NCBI RefSeq assembly: GCF_030549615.1 | Contig: NZ_CP130832.1 | Coordinates: forward strand, 1,922,001 to 1,986,000 | DNA length: 64,000 bases | Direction of reading: 5' to 3' | DNA from: Stenotrophomonas sp. 610A2 | Lineage (GTDB): Bacteria > Pseudomonadota > Gammaproteobacteria > Xanthomonadales > Xanthomonadaceae | Shown: positions 17,067 through 24,866 of the stretch, piece by piece | Layout: the number at the start of each line of letters is the position of its first letter | How positions within the stretch are numbered: position 1 is the stretch's first letter | Position numbers and translations under genes: made by a program | Notes under the pieces: generated by a model | Database searches by the model: none | What the model was told of the DNA's origin: nothing | What the model saw: only the letters and a program-made list of their open reading frames with translations

Positions 17067-17450
17067 GTGCGGGCTGGGCCGGATGTATGCAGCGAGGAAG
17101 AGGTTGAGCAGCTGGTGCGGCGCTTCTATGCGCGGGTGCGCGAGGACGCGGTGCTGGGGCCGATATTCGAGGCGCGGGTGCACGATTGGGAGGTGCATCT
17201 GCAGCAGCTGGTGGATTTCTGGTCGGCCTTGCTGCGCGGGACCTCGCGCTTCAGTGGCGCACCGATGCCCAAGCACCTGGCTATTCCCGGGTTGGAATGG
17301 CCGATGTTCGAGCGCTGGCTGGCGCTGTTCGCGCAGACCACTGCCGAGCTGGGAAACCCCGCAATGCAGGCCTTGGCCGACGAGGCGGCCGGGCGGGTTG
17401 CCGGCTCCATCTGGCGTCGTTATCACGCGCCATCGTTCCCGATACTCTGA
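17067..17450 (+). CDS. Group III truncated haemoglobin
   Basis: A 127-residue 2-over-2 haemoglobin. Family landmarks are EEEVEQLVRRFYARVREDAVLGPIF near the N-terminus and a PKHLAI stretch that probably carries the proximal His (about residue 72), followed by FERWLALF. The GTG at 17067 is preferred because CAGGAGG ends 6 bp before it; the frame is open back to the FNR box, but that DNA is regulatory. Group III globins are thought to bind O2 or NO and often sit near respiratory genes. Here an FNR-type box, ccoG and hemN surround it. Confidence 0.85.
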   Translation: MRAGPDVCSEEEVEQLVRRFYARVREDAVLGPIFEARVHDWEVHLQQLVDFWSALLRGTSRFSGAPMPKHLAIPGLEWPMFERWLALFAQTTAELGNPAMQALADEAAGRVAGSIWRRYHAPSFPIL

Positions 17451-17488
17451 ATGCTTCGCTAGCCGGCTCCATTCATGAATGGGCCGAA

Positions 17489-17502
17489 TTGATCTAACTC
17501 AA
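17489..17502 (+). promoter_or_regulatory. FNR/Anr-type box of hemN
   Basis: TTGATCTAACTCAA matches TTGAT-N4-ATCAA at nine of ten positions. Its centre (17495.5) is exactly 41.5 bp upstream of the hemN ATG. Oxygen-independent coproporphyrinogen oxidase genes are classic FNR/Anr targets. Confidence 0.7.
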
Positions 17503-17536
17503 GGCGAGCAGGCGGGCGCGCAGGCAAGCTGCGCGC

Positions 17537-18952
17537 ATGAACACGCCGCTGCTGACGACCTCAAACGCCCTGGGCTGGACTTTCGATGCGGACCTGCTGC
17601 GCCGGCACGATCGGCCTGGCCCGCGTTATACGTCCTATCCGACCGCGCCGCATTTCCATGATGGTTACGGGCAGGCGCAGTTCTGTGCGGCGGTATCGCG
17701 CAGCAATGCGGCGGGCCGGCCGCTGTCGTTGTACGTGCATGTTCCGTATTGCAGCAGCCCGTGTTTCTACTGTGGCTGCAACCGCGTCATCAGTCGCGAC
17801 CGCAGCAAGGGTGAGCATTACGTCGACCAGTTGCTGGTGGAAGCGGATTGGCTGGCGCCGCTGTTCGCACGCGAACGCGAAGTGGTGCAGTTGCACCTGG
17901 GCGGTGGTACGCCGAATTTCCTCGAGCCCGCGCAGCTGCGTCGACTGATTGCCGGGCTGCAGAAGCTGTTCAATTTCAGCCAGAGCAGCGCGCGTGATTT
18001 CTCGATCGAGCTGGACCCGCGCTCGGTCAGCGTGGACGACATCGCCGTGCTGGCGGAGCTGGGCTTCAATCGCGCGAGCCTCGGCATCCAGGACTTCGAC
18101 TCGAAGGTGCAGCAGGCGATCAATCGCATGCAGGACGTGGACGAGACGATGGCCATCATCCAGGCCTGCCGCGACAACGGCATGCGTTCGGTCAACGTGG
18201 ACCTGATCTATGGCCTGCCGCTGCAGACCCTTGCTGGTTTTGGCAGGACCTTGGACACGGTGATCAGTGCGCGCCCGGATCGTCTGGCGATCTATGGCTA
18301 CGCGCACTTGCCGCATATGTTCAAGGCGCAGCGACAGATCCAGGACCGCGATCTGCCGGATCCCGAGCAGAAGCTGGCGCTGCTGGGGCTGGCGGTCGAA
18401 CGGCTGTCGGCTGCCGGTTATCAGTACATCGGCATGGATCATTTCGCCTTGCCGGAGGAGGACCTGTCGCGCGCGCAGCGTGCCGGCAGCTTGCATCGCA
18501 ATTTCATGGGCTACACCACCCATGCCGACAGCGACCTGCTGGGGCTGGGCGTCAGCGCGATCAGCCACATCGACAACAGCTACAGCCAGAACCCGCGCGA
18601 TCTCAAGGACTGGGAGGCCAGGATTGCGGAGGGCGGCTTGCCGGTCTGGCGCGGACTGGAGCTGGACGGCGACGACATGCTGCGTGCGGAGCTGATCCAG
18701 CAGCTGATGTGCCATGGCAGCGTGGATGGCCGCGCGCTGGCGCGCCAGCATGACGTGGATTTCGATATCTACTTCGCCGAGGAGCTGATTGCCCTGCAAC
18801 ACCTGCAGGATGATGGCTTGGTCAGCTACAGCGATGGCGTGGTCGCCGCCACCGAGCAGGGGCGGCCCCTGCTGCGCCTGATCGCGATGTGCTTCGACCG
18901 CTACCTGAAGGCCGCACAGCAGCCTGCACGCTACTCGCGGGCCATCGGTTGA
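17537..18952 (+). CDS. hemN: Oxygen-independent coproporphyrinogen III oxidase
   Basis: HemN (471 residues) is a radical-SAM enzyme that converts coproporphyrinogen III to protoporphyrinogen IX without O2. The cluster-binding motif CSSPCFYCGC (CxxxCxxC) is at about residues 73-82, preceded by PRYTSYPTAPHF and LYVHVPY and followed by LHLGGGTPNFL. No Shine-Dalgarno is visible before the ATG at 17537; an FNR-type box lies 41.5 bp upstream, so the mRNA may be leaderless. The haemoglobin and ccoG nearby form a low-oxygen neighbourhood. Confidence 0.95.
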   Translation: MNTPLLTTSNALGWTFDADLLRRHDRPGPRYTSYPTAPHFHDGYGQAQFCAAVSRSNAAGRPLSLYVHVPYCSSPCFYCGCNRVISRDRSKGEHYVDQLLVEADWLAPLFAREREVVQLHLGGGTPNFLEPAQLRRLIAGLQKLFNFSQSSARDFSIELDPRSVSVDDIAVLAELGFNRASLGIQDFDSKVQQAINRMQDVDETMAIIQACRDNGMRSVNVDLIYGLPLQTLAGFGRTLDTVISARPDRLAIYGYAHLPHMFKAQRQIQDRDLPDPEQKLALLGLAVERLSAAGYQYIGMDHFALPEEDLSRAQRAGSLHRNFMGYTTHADSDLLGLGVSAISHIDNSYSQNPRDLKDWEARIAEGGLPVWRGLELDGDDMLRAELIQQLMCHGSVDGRALARQHDVDFDIYFAEELIALQHLQDDGLVSYSDGVVAATEQGRPLLRLIAMCFDRYLKAAQQPARYSRAIG

Positions 18953-19033
18953 CCGACCTTGCCGGCATAGTCCGGCACCATAGCCAATCTTCGTGATTCA
19001 CAATTGGGCTTCAATCAGGCACGCTATTGCGAT

Positions 19034-19117
19034 GCCCGGATGGCGAAACTGGTAGACGCATCGGACTTAAAATCCGCCGGCCGCGAGGCCATGCCGGTTC
19101 GATTCCGGCTCCGGGCA
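19034..19117 (+). tRNA. tRNA-Leu (UAA), 3' CCA not encoded
   Basis: An 84-nt type II tRNA: acceptor GCCCGGA / TCCGGGC, anticodon loop CTTAAAA giving UAA, and a long variable arm. The base after the discriminator reads CAA instead of CCA. The segment 19061-19118 is repeated at 19909-19966, where CCA is intact. It corresponds to leuZ of the enteric glyW-cysT-leuZ cluster. Confidence 0.95.
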
Positions 19118-19118
19118 C
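19061..19118 (+). repeat. Left copy of 58-bp direct repeat (possible att site in tRNA-Leu)
   Basis: Covers the anticodon arm to the 3' end of tRNA-Leu. It matches 19909-19966 except for three bases in the anticodon region and one in the variable arm. Spacing of the two copies is 848 bp. Confidence 0.75.
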
Positions 19119-19128
19119 AATGACTTAG

Positions 19129-19148
19129 GCGACTTTTGTCGCTTTTTT
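19129..19148 (+). terminator. Intrinsic terminator after tRNA-Leu
   Basis: Stem GCGAC / GTCGC with a TTTT loop, followed by six T. Confidence 0.8.
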
Positions 19149-19266
19149 CATTTCCGCAATTTCGCGGGGCGTTCCGCAATGCCCTGAAAACAGTGGACCG
19201 GTTGCTATTGCTTGCAAGCGCTGCGCTCCCGTTGGGTATTGGCAGATTGGGCGTGGGAGAACTGGT

Positions 19267-19791
19267 ATGACAGTGATCGAGCGGGATGCAAGGTTGACCG
19301 AACTGAGGCGACTTGGCTTGTCCAAGGCGCTGATCCAGCTGGCAGCGGGGGAGTGCCTCCATCGGGTTTTCAAGGATGTCTGCCTTGGGCCGCCGCACTA
19401 CGTTTACCACCGCGCCAAGGTACCTGCTGGGCCAGCTTTGGTTCCGCTTTGGGAGCGCGACATGATGGTTGCTGGCGTCTGGTTGAAGCCGGGCGGTGTT
19501 GAGTTCATTGAGTTCAGCGCCGAACTTCCTGAAGGCTTGCGTCGGCTGGCTGGCACCGAGCAGGGATTCTGGGCGACGCGCTTTGACCATCTCTACGAGT
19601 CTGATGTGTCCCAGGAAGACCTGCACGCTGCTGCCGATGAGGTTGGTTTCCGGTTTCTCGAACGCCTCCTTGTATCAAGGGAGGCTGCTGAGGATGGTTT
19701 GAACAGCTTTCTGGCACACCAAGCATGGCTACAGGATCTTGTCGCCGGGATCGATCAAGACGCGCTTGGGGCGGGCAAGGTTGAGGCCTGA
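19267..19791 (+). CDS. Orphan protein between the two tRNA-Leu repeats; unknown
   Basis: A 174-residue soluble protein, rich in aromatic and acidic residues, with no signal peptide or membrane helix. I do not recognise a family. The stretch VPLWERDMMVAGVWLKPGGVEFIEFSAE is vaguely like SUKH/SMI1-type immunity proteins, but that is a weak impression only. It is the sole gene in an 848-bp segment flanked by the duplicated 3' half of tRNA-Leu, which suggests acquired DNA. No integrase remains. The start at 19267 is the first ATG after GGGAGAACTGGT. Confidence 0.6.
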   Translation: MTVIERDARLTELRRLGLSKALIQLAAGECLHRVFKDVCLGPPHYVYHRAKVPAGPALVPLWERDMMVAGVWLKPGGVEFIEFSAELPEGLRRLAGTEQGFWATRFDHLYESDVSQEDLHAAADEVGFRFLERLLVSREAAEDGLNSFLAHQAWLQDLVAGIDQDALGAGKVEA

Positions 19792-19908
19792 TATTCTTTC
19801 CTCGATCCGATTACATAGCGTTGCCCTGCAAGGCTTTCCAAAGATCAAACTGGTGCACTTTGCGGAACAGAAATCAGCCTGAAGCCCTTGCTGCATCTAC
19901 GCTCTTTG

Positions 19909-19966
19909 TCGGATCGAAAATCCGCCGGCCGCAAGGCCATGCCGGTTCGATTCCGGCTCCGGGCAC
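19909..19966 (+). repeat. Right copy of 58-bp direct repeat, with intact CCA after it
   Basis: Repeats the 3' half of tRNA-Leu (T arm, variable arm, acceptor strand, then CCA at 19966-19968) without any 5' half, so it cannot itself form a tRNA. It looks like an att scar or the remains of a second tRNA-Leu. No gene is seen in 19792-19990. Confidence 0.75.
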
Positions 19967-19990
19967 CAGTTCGCAACCTCAGGGGACGGC

Positions 19991-21280
19991 ATGAGCGCCG
20001 AGATCACCGCCGCGGCAGCGCCGCAGATTGCCATCATCGGGCTGGGCTATGTCGGCCTGCCATTGGCAGTGGAGTTCGGCAAGACGCTCGATACCCTGGG
20101 TTACGACATCGACACTGCCCGTGTTGCCGAGCTGCAGGCCGGGCACGACCACACCTTGGAACTCGATGATGCCGAGCTCGCCGCTGGCGCGCTGGCGCGT
20201 TACACCGCGGACAAGGCCGAGCTGGCCTCGCGCAATGTCTTCATCGTCACCGTGCCGACGCCGATCGACGCGTACGAACAGCCGGATCTTGCGCCGCTGC
20301 GCAGTGCCAGTGCGCTGATCGCTGCGGTGCTCAAGCGTGGCGATCTGGTGATCTACGAATCCACCGTGTATCCGGGCACGACTGAAGAAGTCTGCGTGCC
20401 GTTGCTGGAGGAAGGTTCCGGGCTGCGTTTCAACCAGGATTTCTATTGCGGTTACAGTCCGGAGCGGATCAATCCGGGCGACCGTCAGCGACGCCTTCCA
20501 GATATCAAGAAGATCACCTCCGGCTCCACGCCGGAAGCGGCAGCGGTGGTGGATGCCTTGTATCGGCGCATCATCACTGCCGGCACCTGGCCGGCATCGT
20601 CGTTGCGCGTGGCCGAGGCGGCCAAGGTGGTGGAGAACATCCAGCGTGATGTGAACATTGCCTTGGTCAATGAGTTGGCGTTGATCTTCGACAAGCTTGG
20701 CATCGACACCTTGGACGTACTGGAAGCGGCAGGCACCAAGTGGAATTTCCTGCCGTTCCGGCCCGGCATGGTAGGTGGGCACTGCATTGGTGTTGATCCC
20801 TATTACCTGCTGCACAAGTCCGAGAGCGTTGGTTATCACCCGGACCTGATTCACACCGCACGACAGGTCAACAACCGCGTCGTGGCGCATGTGGTCACCC
20901 GCGTGCGTGGCCTGCTGGAAGACCGGAACAAGCCGCTGCAGAACGCGCGCGTGCTGGTGCTGGGCGTGACCTTCAAGGAGGATTGCCCGGACCTGCGCAA
21001 TAGCCGTGGTCTGGATCTGGTGCAGATGCTCGCCGCTGCCGGCGCGCAGGTGGATGCCTTCGATCCCTGGGCCGATCCGCGCAATGCGCACGATATGGGC
21101 GGTGTAGAGCTTGTGAAGGCGCCGCAGCAAGGCACTTACGATGCGGTCGTACTGGCCGTGGCGCACCAGCAGTTCCGTGCCTTCGACGAAGCGCAGATCC
21201 GTGCCCTGGGTGTGCCGGACATGGTGGTCTACGACGTGAAATCGGCGTGGCCGAGGCAAGTGGTGGACGACCGGTTGTAG
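19991..21280 (+). CDS. tviB: UDP-sugar 6-dehydrogenase, TviB/WbpO type
   Basis: A 429-residue nucleotide-sugar dehydrogenase. The N-terminal NAD-binding Rossmann motif reads IGLGYVGLPLAVEFG (about residues 17-31), and the catalytic Cys is in GGHCIGVDPYYL (about residue 262). The closest family is that making UDP-GalNAcA from UDP-GlcNAc/GalNAc for capsule or O-antigen, as in Vi polysaccharide synthesis. No glycosyltransferases or epimerase lie nearby, so its polysaccharide is unknown. It begins only 22 bp after the tRNA-Leu 3' repeat, the right edge of the possible insertion. Confidence 0.85.
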   Translation: MSAEITAAAAPQIAIIGLGYVGLPLAVEFGKTLDTLGYDIDTARVAELQAGHDHTLELDDAELAAGALARYTADKAELASRNVFIVTVPTPIDAYEQPDLAPLRSASALIAAVLKRGDLVIYESTVYPGTTEEVCVPLLEEGSGLRFNQDFYCGYSPERINPGDRQRRLPDIKKITSGSTPEAAAVVDALYRRIITAGTWPASSLRVAEAAKVVENIQRDVNIALVNELALIFDKLGIDTLDVLEAAGTKWNFLPFRPGMVGGHCIGVDPYYLLHKSESVGYHPDLIHTARQVNNRVVAHVVTRVRGLLEDRNKPLQNARVLVLGVTFKEDCPDLRNSRGLDLVQMLAAAGAQVDAFDPWADPRNAHDMGGVELVKAPQQGTYDAVVLAVAHQQFRAFDEAQIRALGVPDMVVYDVKSAWPRQVVDDRL

Positions 21281-21311
21281 AATCCGCCATCCGTGTTGTT
21301 CGAGGACGGTA

Positions 21312-22934
21312 ATGCATCGTTATCTGGTTTATGTGCTGGCACTGATCCTGCTGCCAATATCACTGGCACTGGCTAGCCACTGGCCCGCTTGGTACTGGGG
21401 CGTTGGCCTGTTCGGACTGATGGCCTTGCTCGGCACCTGGGATGTGTTGCAGCGCCGCAGCGTGTTGCGGCGCAATTACCCGGTGCTGGCGCACTTCCGT
21501 TACGGCTTTGAGTCCATCGGACCGGAAATCCGCCAGTATTTCGTGCAAAGCGACCTTGAGGACGTGCCGTTCTCGCGCCAGCAACGCCAGCTGATCTACC
21601 AGCGTTCGCGCAATGAAATGGATGTGGTGCCGTTCGGCACGTTGCGCAGTGCGTACGCGGTGGACTACGAATGGATCAACCATTCCTTGGCACCGACCAG
21701 CATTGCCCACCATGATTTCCGCGTCGTTATCGGGCCTGATCGCGCCAAGCCGTACTCGGCCAGTGTGTTCAATATCTCGGCGATGAGCTTTGGTTCCTTG
21801 TCGGCCAATGCGATCCGCGCGCTGAACAAGGGCGCGAAGCTGGGCGGTTTCTGCCATGACACCGGTGAAGGTTCGATCTCGCCGTATCACCGTGAAAACG
21901 GTGGTGATCTGGTCTGGGAAATCGGTTCGGGTTACTTCGGTTGCCGCGATGAGAACGGACGTTTCAGCGAGGAACGCTTTGTCGAGAATGCGAGTTCCGA
22001 TCAGGTCAAGATGATCGAGATCAAGCTGTCGCAGGGTGCAAAGCCTGGCCACGGTGGTGTATTGCCGGCCGCGAAGGTCAGTGCTGAGATCTCCGCGACG
22101 CGTGGTGTGCCGATGGGCGTCGACTGCGTGTCGCCGTCCAAGCATTCGGCGTTCTCTACGCCGATTGAACTGCTGCAGTTCGTTGAGCGATTGCGTGAGC
22201 TGTCCGGTGGCAAGCCGGTTGGTTTCAAGCTGGCAATCGGCCATCCCTGGGAATGGTTCGGCATCGCCAAGGCGATGCAGGAAATCGGGGTGCTGCCTGA
22301 CTACATCGTGGTCGACGGTGCTGAGGGCGGCACTGGCGCCGCACCTGCCGAGTTCATCGATCACGTTGGCGTGCCGATGAATGAAGCGCTGATCCTGGTG
22401 CACAACACCCTGGTTGGGCTTGGCCTGCGCGATCGTATTCGCCTGGGTGCGGCCGGCAAGGTGACCACTGCGTTCGATATTGCCCGCACCATCGCCTTGG
22501 GCGCGGATTGGTGCAATGCCGGACGCGGCTACATGTTCGCGCTGGGCTGCATCCAGTCGCTGAGCTGCCATAACGACAAATGCCCGACCGGTATCGCCAC
22601 CCAGGACCCGAGCCGCTGGCGCCATCTGGAGCCGGAGGACAAGGGCCAGCGCGTGTTCAATTACCACCAGAACACTTTGCGCGCGCTGCGCGACCTGTTG
22701 GGTGCTGCGGGTTTGCACGATCCTTCCGAGCTGGGGCCGGAGCACATCCTGCGCCGCGTATCGCCGGTTGAAATTCGTTCGCTGGCCAGCTTGTACCGTT
22801 ATCTGGCGCCGGGCGAGCTGCTGAAGCAGGTGCCCGAGCACACGGTCTTCCGCGAGTACTGGGCCGAGGCACGCAGTGATTCCTTTACCCCGCCTTCGCG
22901 TGTGGCGGCGTTGCGTACAAGCAAAATGTGCTGA
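21312..22934 (+). CDS. FMN-binding glutamate-synthase-family membrane protein
   Basis: A 540-residue protein with two N-terminal membrane helices (about residues 5-45) followed by a domain like the FMN/3Fe-4S domain of glutamate synthase: ISAMSFGSLSANAIRALN, GGTGAAPAEFIDHVG, GLGLRDRIRL and the cluster Cys stretch CIQSLSCHNDKCPTG. The glutaminase domain of true glutamate synthase is absent. The family is widespread with unproven function. It follows tviB by 31 bp and may share its transcript. Confidence 0.85.
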   Translation: MHRYLVYVLALILLPISLALASHWPAWYWGVGLFGLMALLGTWDVLQRRSVLRRNYPVLAHFRYGFESIGPEIRQYFVQSDLEDVPFSRQQRQLIYQRSRNEMDVVPFGTLRSAYAVDYEWINHSLAPTSIAHHDFRVVIGPDRAKPYSASVFNISAMSFGSLSANAIRALNKGAKLGGFCHDTGEGSISPYHRENGGDLVWEIGSGYFGCRDENGRFSEERFVENASSDQVKMIEIKLSQGAKPGHGGVLPAAKVSAEISATRGVPMGVDCVSPSKHSAFSTPIELLQFVERLRELSGGKPVGFKLAIGHPWEWFGIAKAMQEIGVLPDYIVVDGAEGGTGAAPAEFIDHVGVPMNEALILVHNTLVGLGLRDRIRLGAAGKVTTAFDIARTIALGADWCNAGRGYMFALGCIQSLSCHNDKCPTGIATQDPSRWRHLEPEDKGQRVFNYHQNTLRALRDLLGAAGLHDPSELGPEHILRRVSPVEIRSLASLYRYLAPGELLKQVPEHTVFREYWAEARSDSFTPPSRVAALRTSKMC

Positions 22935-22969
22935 TCAATCGGCAAGCGGCATTACAGCGGCCGGTGATT

Positions 22970-22993
22970 GTAGGAGCGGCGTAAGCCGCGAAG
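22970..22993. repeat. GTAGGAGCGGC palindrome
   Basis: A single unit of the GTAGGAGCGGCGTAAGCCGC family, lying just before the terminator hairpin. Confidence 0.8.
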
Positions 22994-23020
22994 CCCGCAG
23001 CGGTGAAGCTGCGGGTTTTT
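22994..23020 (+). terminator. Intrinsic terminator after the glutamate-synthase-like gene
   Basis: Stem CCCGCAGC / GCTGCGGG with a GGTGAA loop, then TTTTT. Confidence 0.75.
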
Positions 23021-23073
23021 CTGCAATCGGATTGATCTTTGGTTTCGCGGTTTACGCAGGCCCTGCAAGGGGC

Positions 23074-23166
23074 GGTGCTATCGGTGAAGCTTCTGCCGAC
23101 CATGGGTCGGCACTACAGGGTGGGGCTATCGGTGAGGCTTCTGCCGACCATGGGTCGGCACTACAG
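23074..23166. repeat. Tandem variant SMAG repeat, 48-bp period
   Basis: Two units of GCTATCGGTGA(A/G)GCTTCTGCC + GACCATGGGTCGGCACTAC in direct orientation. In the opposite direction each begins GTAGTGCCGACCCATGG. The second unit reaches into the 3' end of the flavoprotein gene and contributes its TAG stop codon. Confidence 0.85.
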
Positions 23167-24390
23167 CCAGCGGATTACGCCTTCTGCTGCGCGTTGGCCG
23201 CTGGCGTAGCAGGCGGTCAACAGGTAGCCGCCGGTGGGGGCTTCCCAGTCCAGCATTTCGCCAGCGCAGAACACGCCTGGCTGGGCGGTGAGCATCAGTC
23301 CGTCATCCATCGCTTCCAGGCGCACGCCACCGGCTGTGCTGATGGTTTCGGCCATCGGGCGTGGCCGCAGCAACTGCAAGGGCAGGCGCTTGAGCGTGCG
23401 TGCGACGGCTTCTAGGTCATTGCCAGCATCCTTGCCCAGTACTTCAAACAGCAGCCCGGCCTTGGCTGCATCCACGCCGGTGGCGCGTCGCAGGTGCTCG
23501 CCGAAGCTGCGACCCTTGCGTGAGCGGCCCAGATCGGCGAGCAGGCGTGCTTCATCGCGGCCGGGCACCAGATCCAGCTCCAATGTCACCGCGCCAGCGC
23601 GATTGAGGGTTTCGCGCAGGTCGGCGGCAAGTGCATAGATCAGGCTGCCTTCAATGCCGTATTCGCTGATCACGCATTCGCCTTGCAGCGACTGTGCGTG
23701 TCCCTGCAAGTCCGTCCAGTGCGCGATCACGGGTTTGATCGGCGCGCCGGCATGACGGTCGCGGAAGTGCGTAGTCCAATCGATGTCGAAGCCGCAGTTG
23801 GCCGATTGCAGGGGCGCCGTATCCACGCCGCGCTCCTGCAAGACCGGCATCCAGCTGCCATCGGAACCCAGCTCCGGCCAGCTGCCGCCGCCCAGTGCGA
23901 GCACGGTGGCATCGGCCTTGATGCTGATCTCGCCGTCGGCGGTTGCCATGCGCAGGCTGCCGTCCGGGTTCCAGCCCAGCCAGCGGTGCTGCACATGGAA
24001 GCGCACGCCTTGTTCCTTCAAACGGCGCACCCAGCCGCGAAGCAGCGGTGCGGCCTTGCGGTCAACCGGGAACACACGGCCGGAACTGCCGACATAGGTT
24101 TCCACGCCAAAACCCTGCGCCCAGCGGCGCAGGGCATCGGCATCGAAGCCGTCCAGCCAGCTTGCGACTTCGGCCTGGCGTTCGCGGTAGCGGCTGTCGA
24201 ACAGCGGGCGCAGATCCGAGTGGGTGAGGTTGAGCCCACCCTTGCCCGCGATCAGGAATTTGCGCCCGGGCGAGCCCTTGGCTTCGTACAGGTTGACCGC
24301 CACGCCTGCCGCGCGAAGGCGCTCGGCGGCAAACAGGCCGGCCGGGCCACCGCCAATCACGGCAACGGTTTTATCAGCGAGGTTTGACAT
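23161..24390 (-). CDS. NAD(P)/FAD-dependent oxidoreductase, HI0933/YhiN-like family
   Basis: A 409-residue flavoprotein with an N-terminal dinucleotide-binding motif VIGGGPAGLFAAERLRAAG and the family's KFLIAGKGGLNLTHSD. The C-terminal FAD stretch reads AQPGVFCAGEMLDWEAPTGG. The reaction is unproven for most members of this family. The ATG at 24390 is preferred over the adjacent TTG at 24393. The TAG stop (23163-23161) is the TAG of a SMAG element's GTAG end. It overlaps the FKBP gene by 17 bp. Confidence 0.85.
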   Translation of the reverse strand: MSNLADKTVAVIGGGPAGLFAAERLRAAGVAVNLYEAKGSPGRKFLIAGKGGLNLTHSDLRPLFDSRYRERQAEVASWLDGFDADALRRWAQGFGVETYVGSSGRVFPVDRKAAPLLRGWVRRLKEQGVRFHVQHRWLGWNPDGSLRMATADGEISIKADATVLALGGGSWPELGSDGSWMPVLQERGVDTAPLQSANCGFDIDWTTHFRDRHAGAPIKPVIAHWTDLQGHAQSLQGECVISEYGIEGSLIYALAADLRETLNRAGAVTLELDLVPGRDEARLLADLGRSRKGRSFGEHLRRATGVDAAKAGLLFEVLGKDAGNDLEAVARTLKRLPLQLLRPRPMAETISTAGGVRLEAMDDGLMLTAQPGVFCAGEMLDWEAPTGGYLLTACYASGQRAAEGVIRWL

Positions 24391-24805
24391 CAAGCAGTTC
24401 TACATCGAAGACCAATGAGGAGCCGGCCGGAATCGGGCCGACGCCGCGGTTGCCATAGCCGTACTCGGCCGGAATCATCAGGGTGCGCTTGCCGCCGACC
24501 TTCATGCCTACGACGCCTTCATCCCAGCCGCGGATGACCTGCTTTTCGCCAAGGTTGAAGCTGAACGATTCGCCGCGATCCACCGAGCTGTCGAACTTCT
24601 CGCCATGCTTGTCAGGCTTGCGCTCGTCGTAGATCCAGCCGGTGTAATGCACGCTGACCTTGCTGCCTGCGACCGCTTCGGCGCCGGCGCCGGGCACGGT
24701 GTCGATCTGCTCGAATTTGGCGATGGTGCCGCCCGGCGGTGGGCCTGGCGGGGTGCAGCCGGCGGCCAACAGGGACAGCAGCAGCGGGATGAACAGACGG
24801 CGCAT
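24374..24805 (-). CDS. FKBP-type peptidyl-prolyl cis-trans isomerase, lipoprotein
   Basis: A 143-residue FKBP domain protein (VHYTGWIYD, FDSSVDRGESFSFNLG, VIRGWDEGVVGMKVGGKR, IPAGSSLVFDVELLDV) behind a lipoprotein signal: MRRLFIPLLLSLLAAGC, with lipidation expected at Cys 17. It should act on proline bonds of periplasmic proteins. The start at 24805 follows GGAG; an upstream ATG at 24844 would spoil the signal peptide. The DUF6164 gene diverges 61 bp away. Confidence 0.9.
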   Translation of the reverse strand: MRRLFIPLLLSLLAAGCTPPGPPPGGTIAKFEQIDTVPGAGAEAVAGSKVSVHYTGWIYDERKPDKHGEKFDSSVDRGESFSFNLGEKQVIRGWDEGVVGMKVGGKRTLMIPAEYGYGNRGVGPIPAGSSLVFDVELLDVKPR

Positions 24806-24854
24806 GGCGCGCTCCGTTGGAAAGGGGCGTGCAGGGTAGCGCATCGCCGCCGGG

Positions 24855-24860
24855 TATCAT
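24855..24860 (+). promoter_or_regulatory. Candidate -10 directly before a leaderless start
   Basis: TATCAT, with its first base exactly 12 bp before the ATG at 24867. There is no Shine-Dalgarno. The predicted start site is the A of the ATG. Confidence 0.5.
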
Positions 24861-24866
24861 TGCGGC

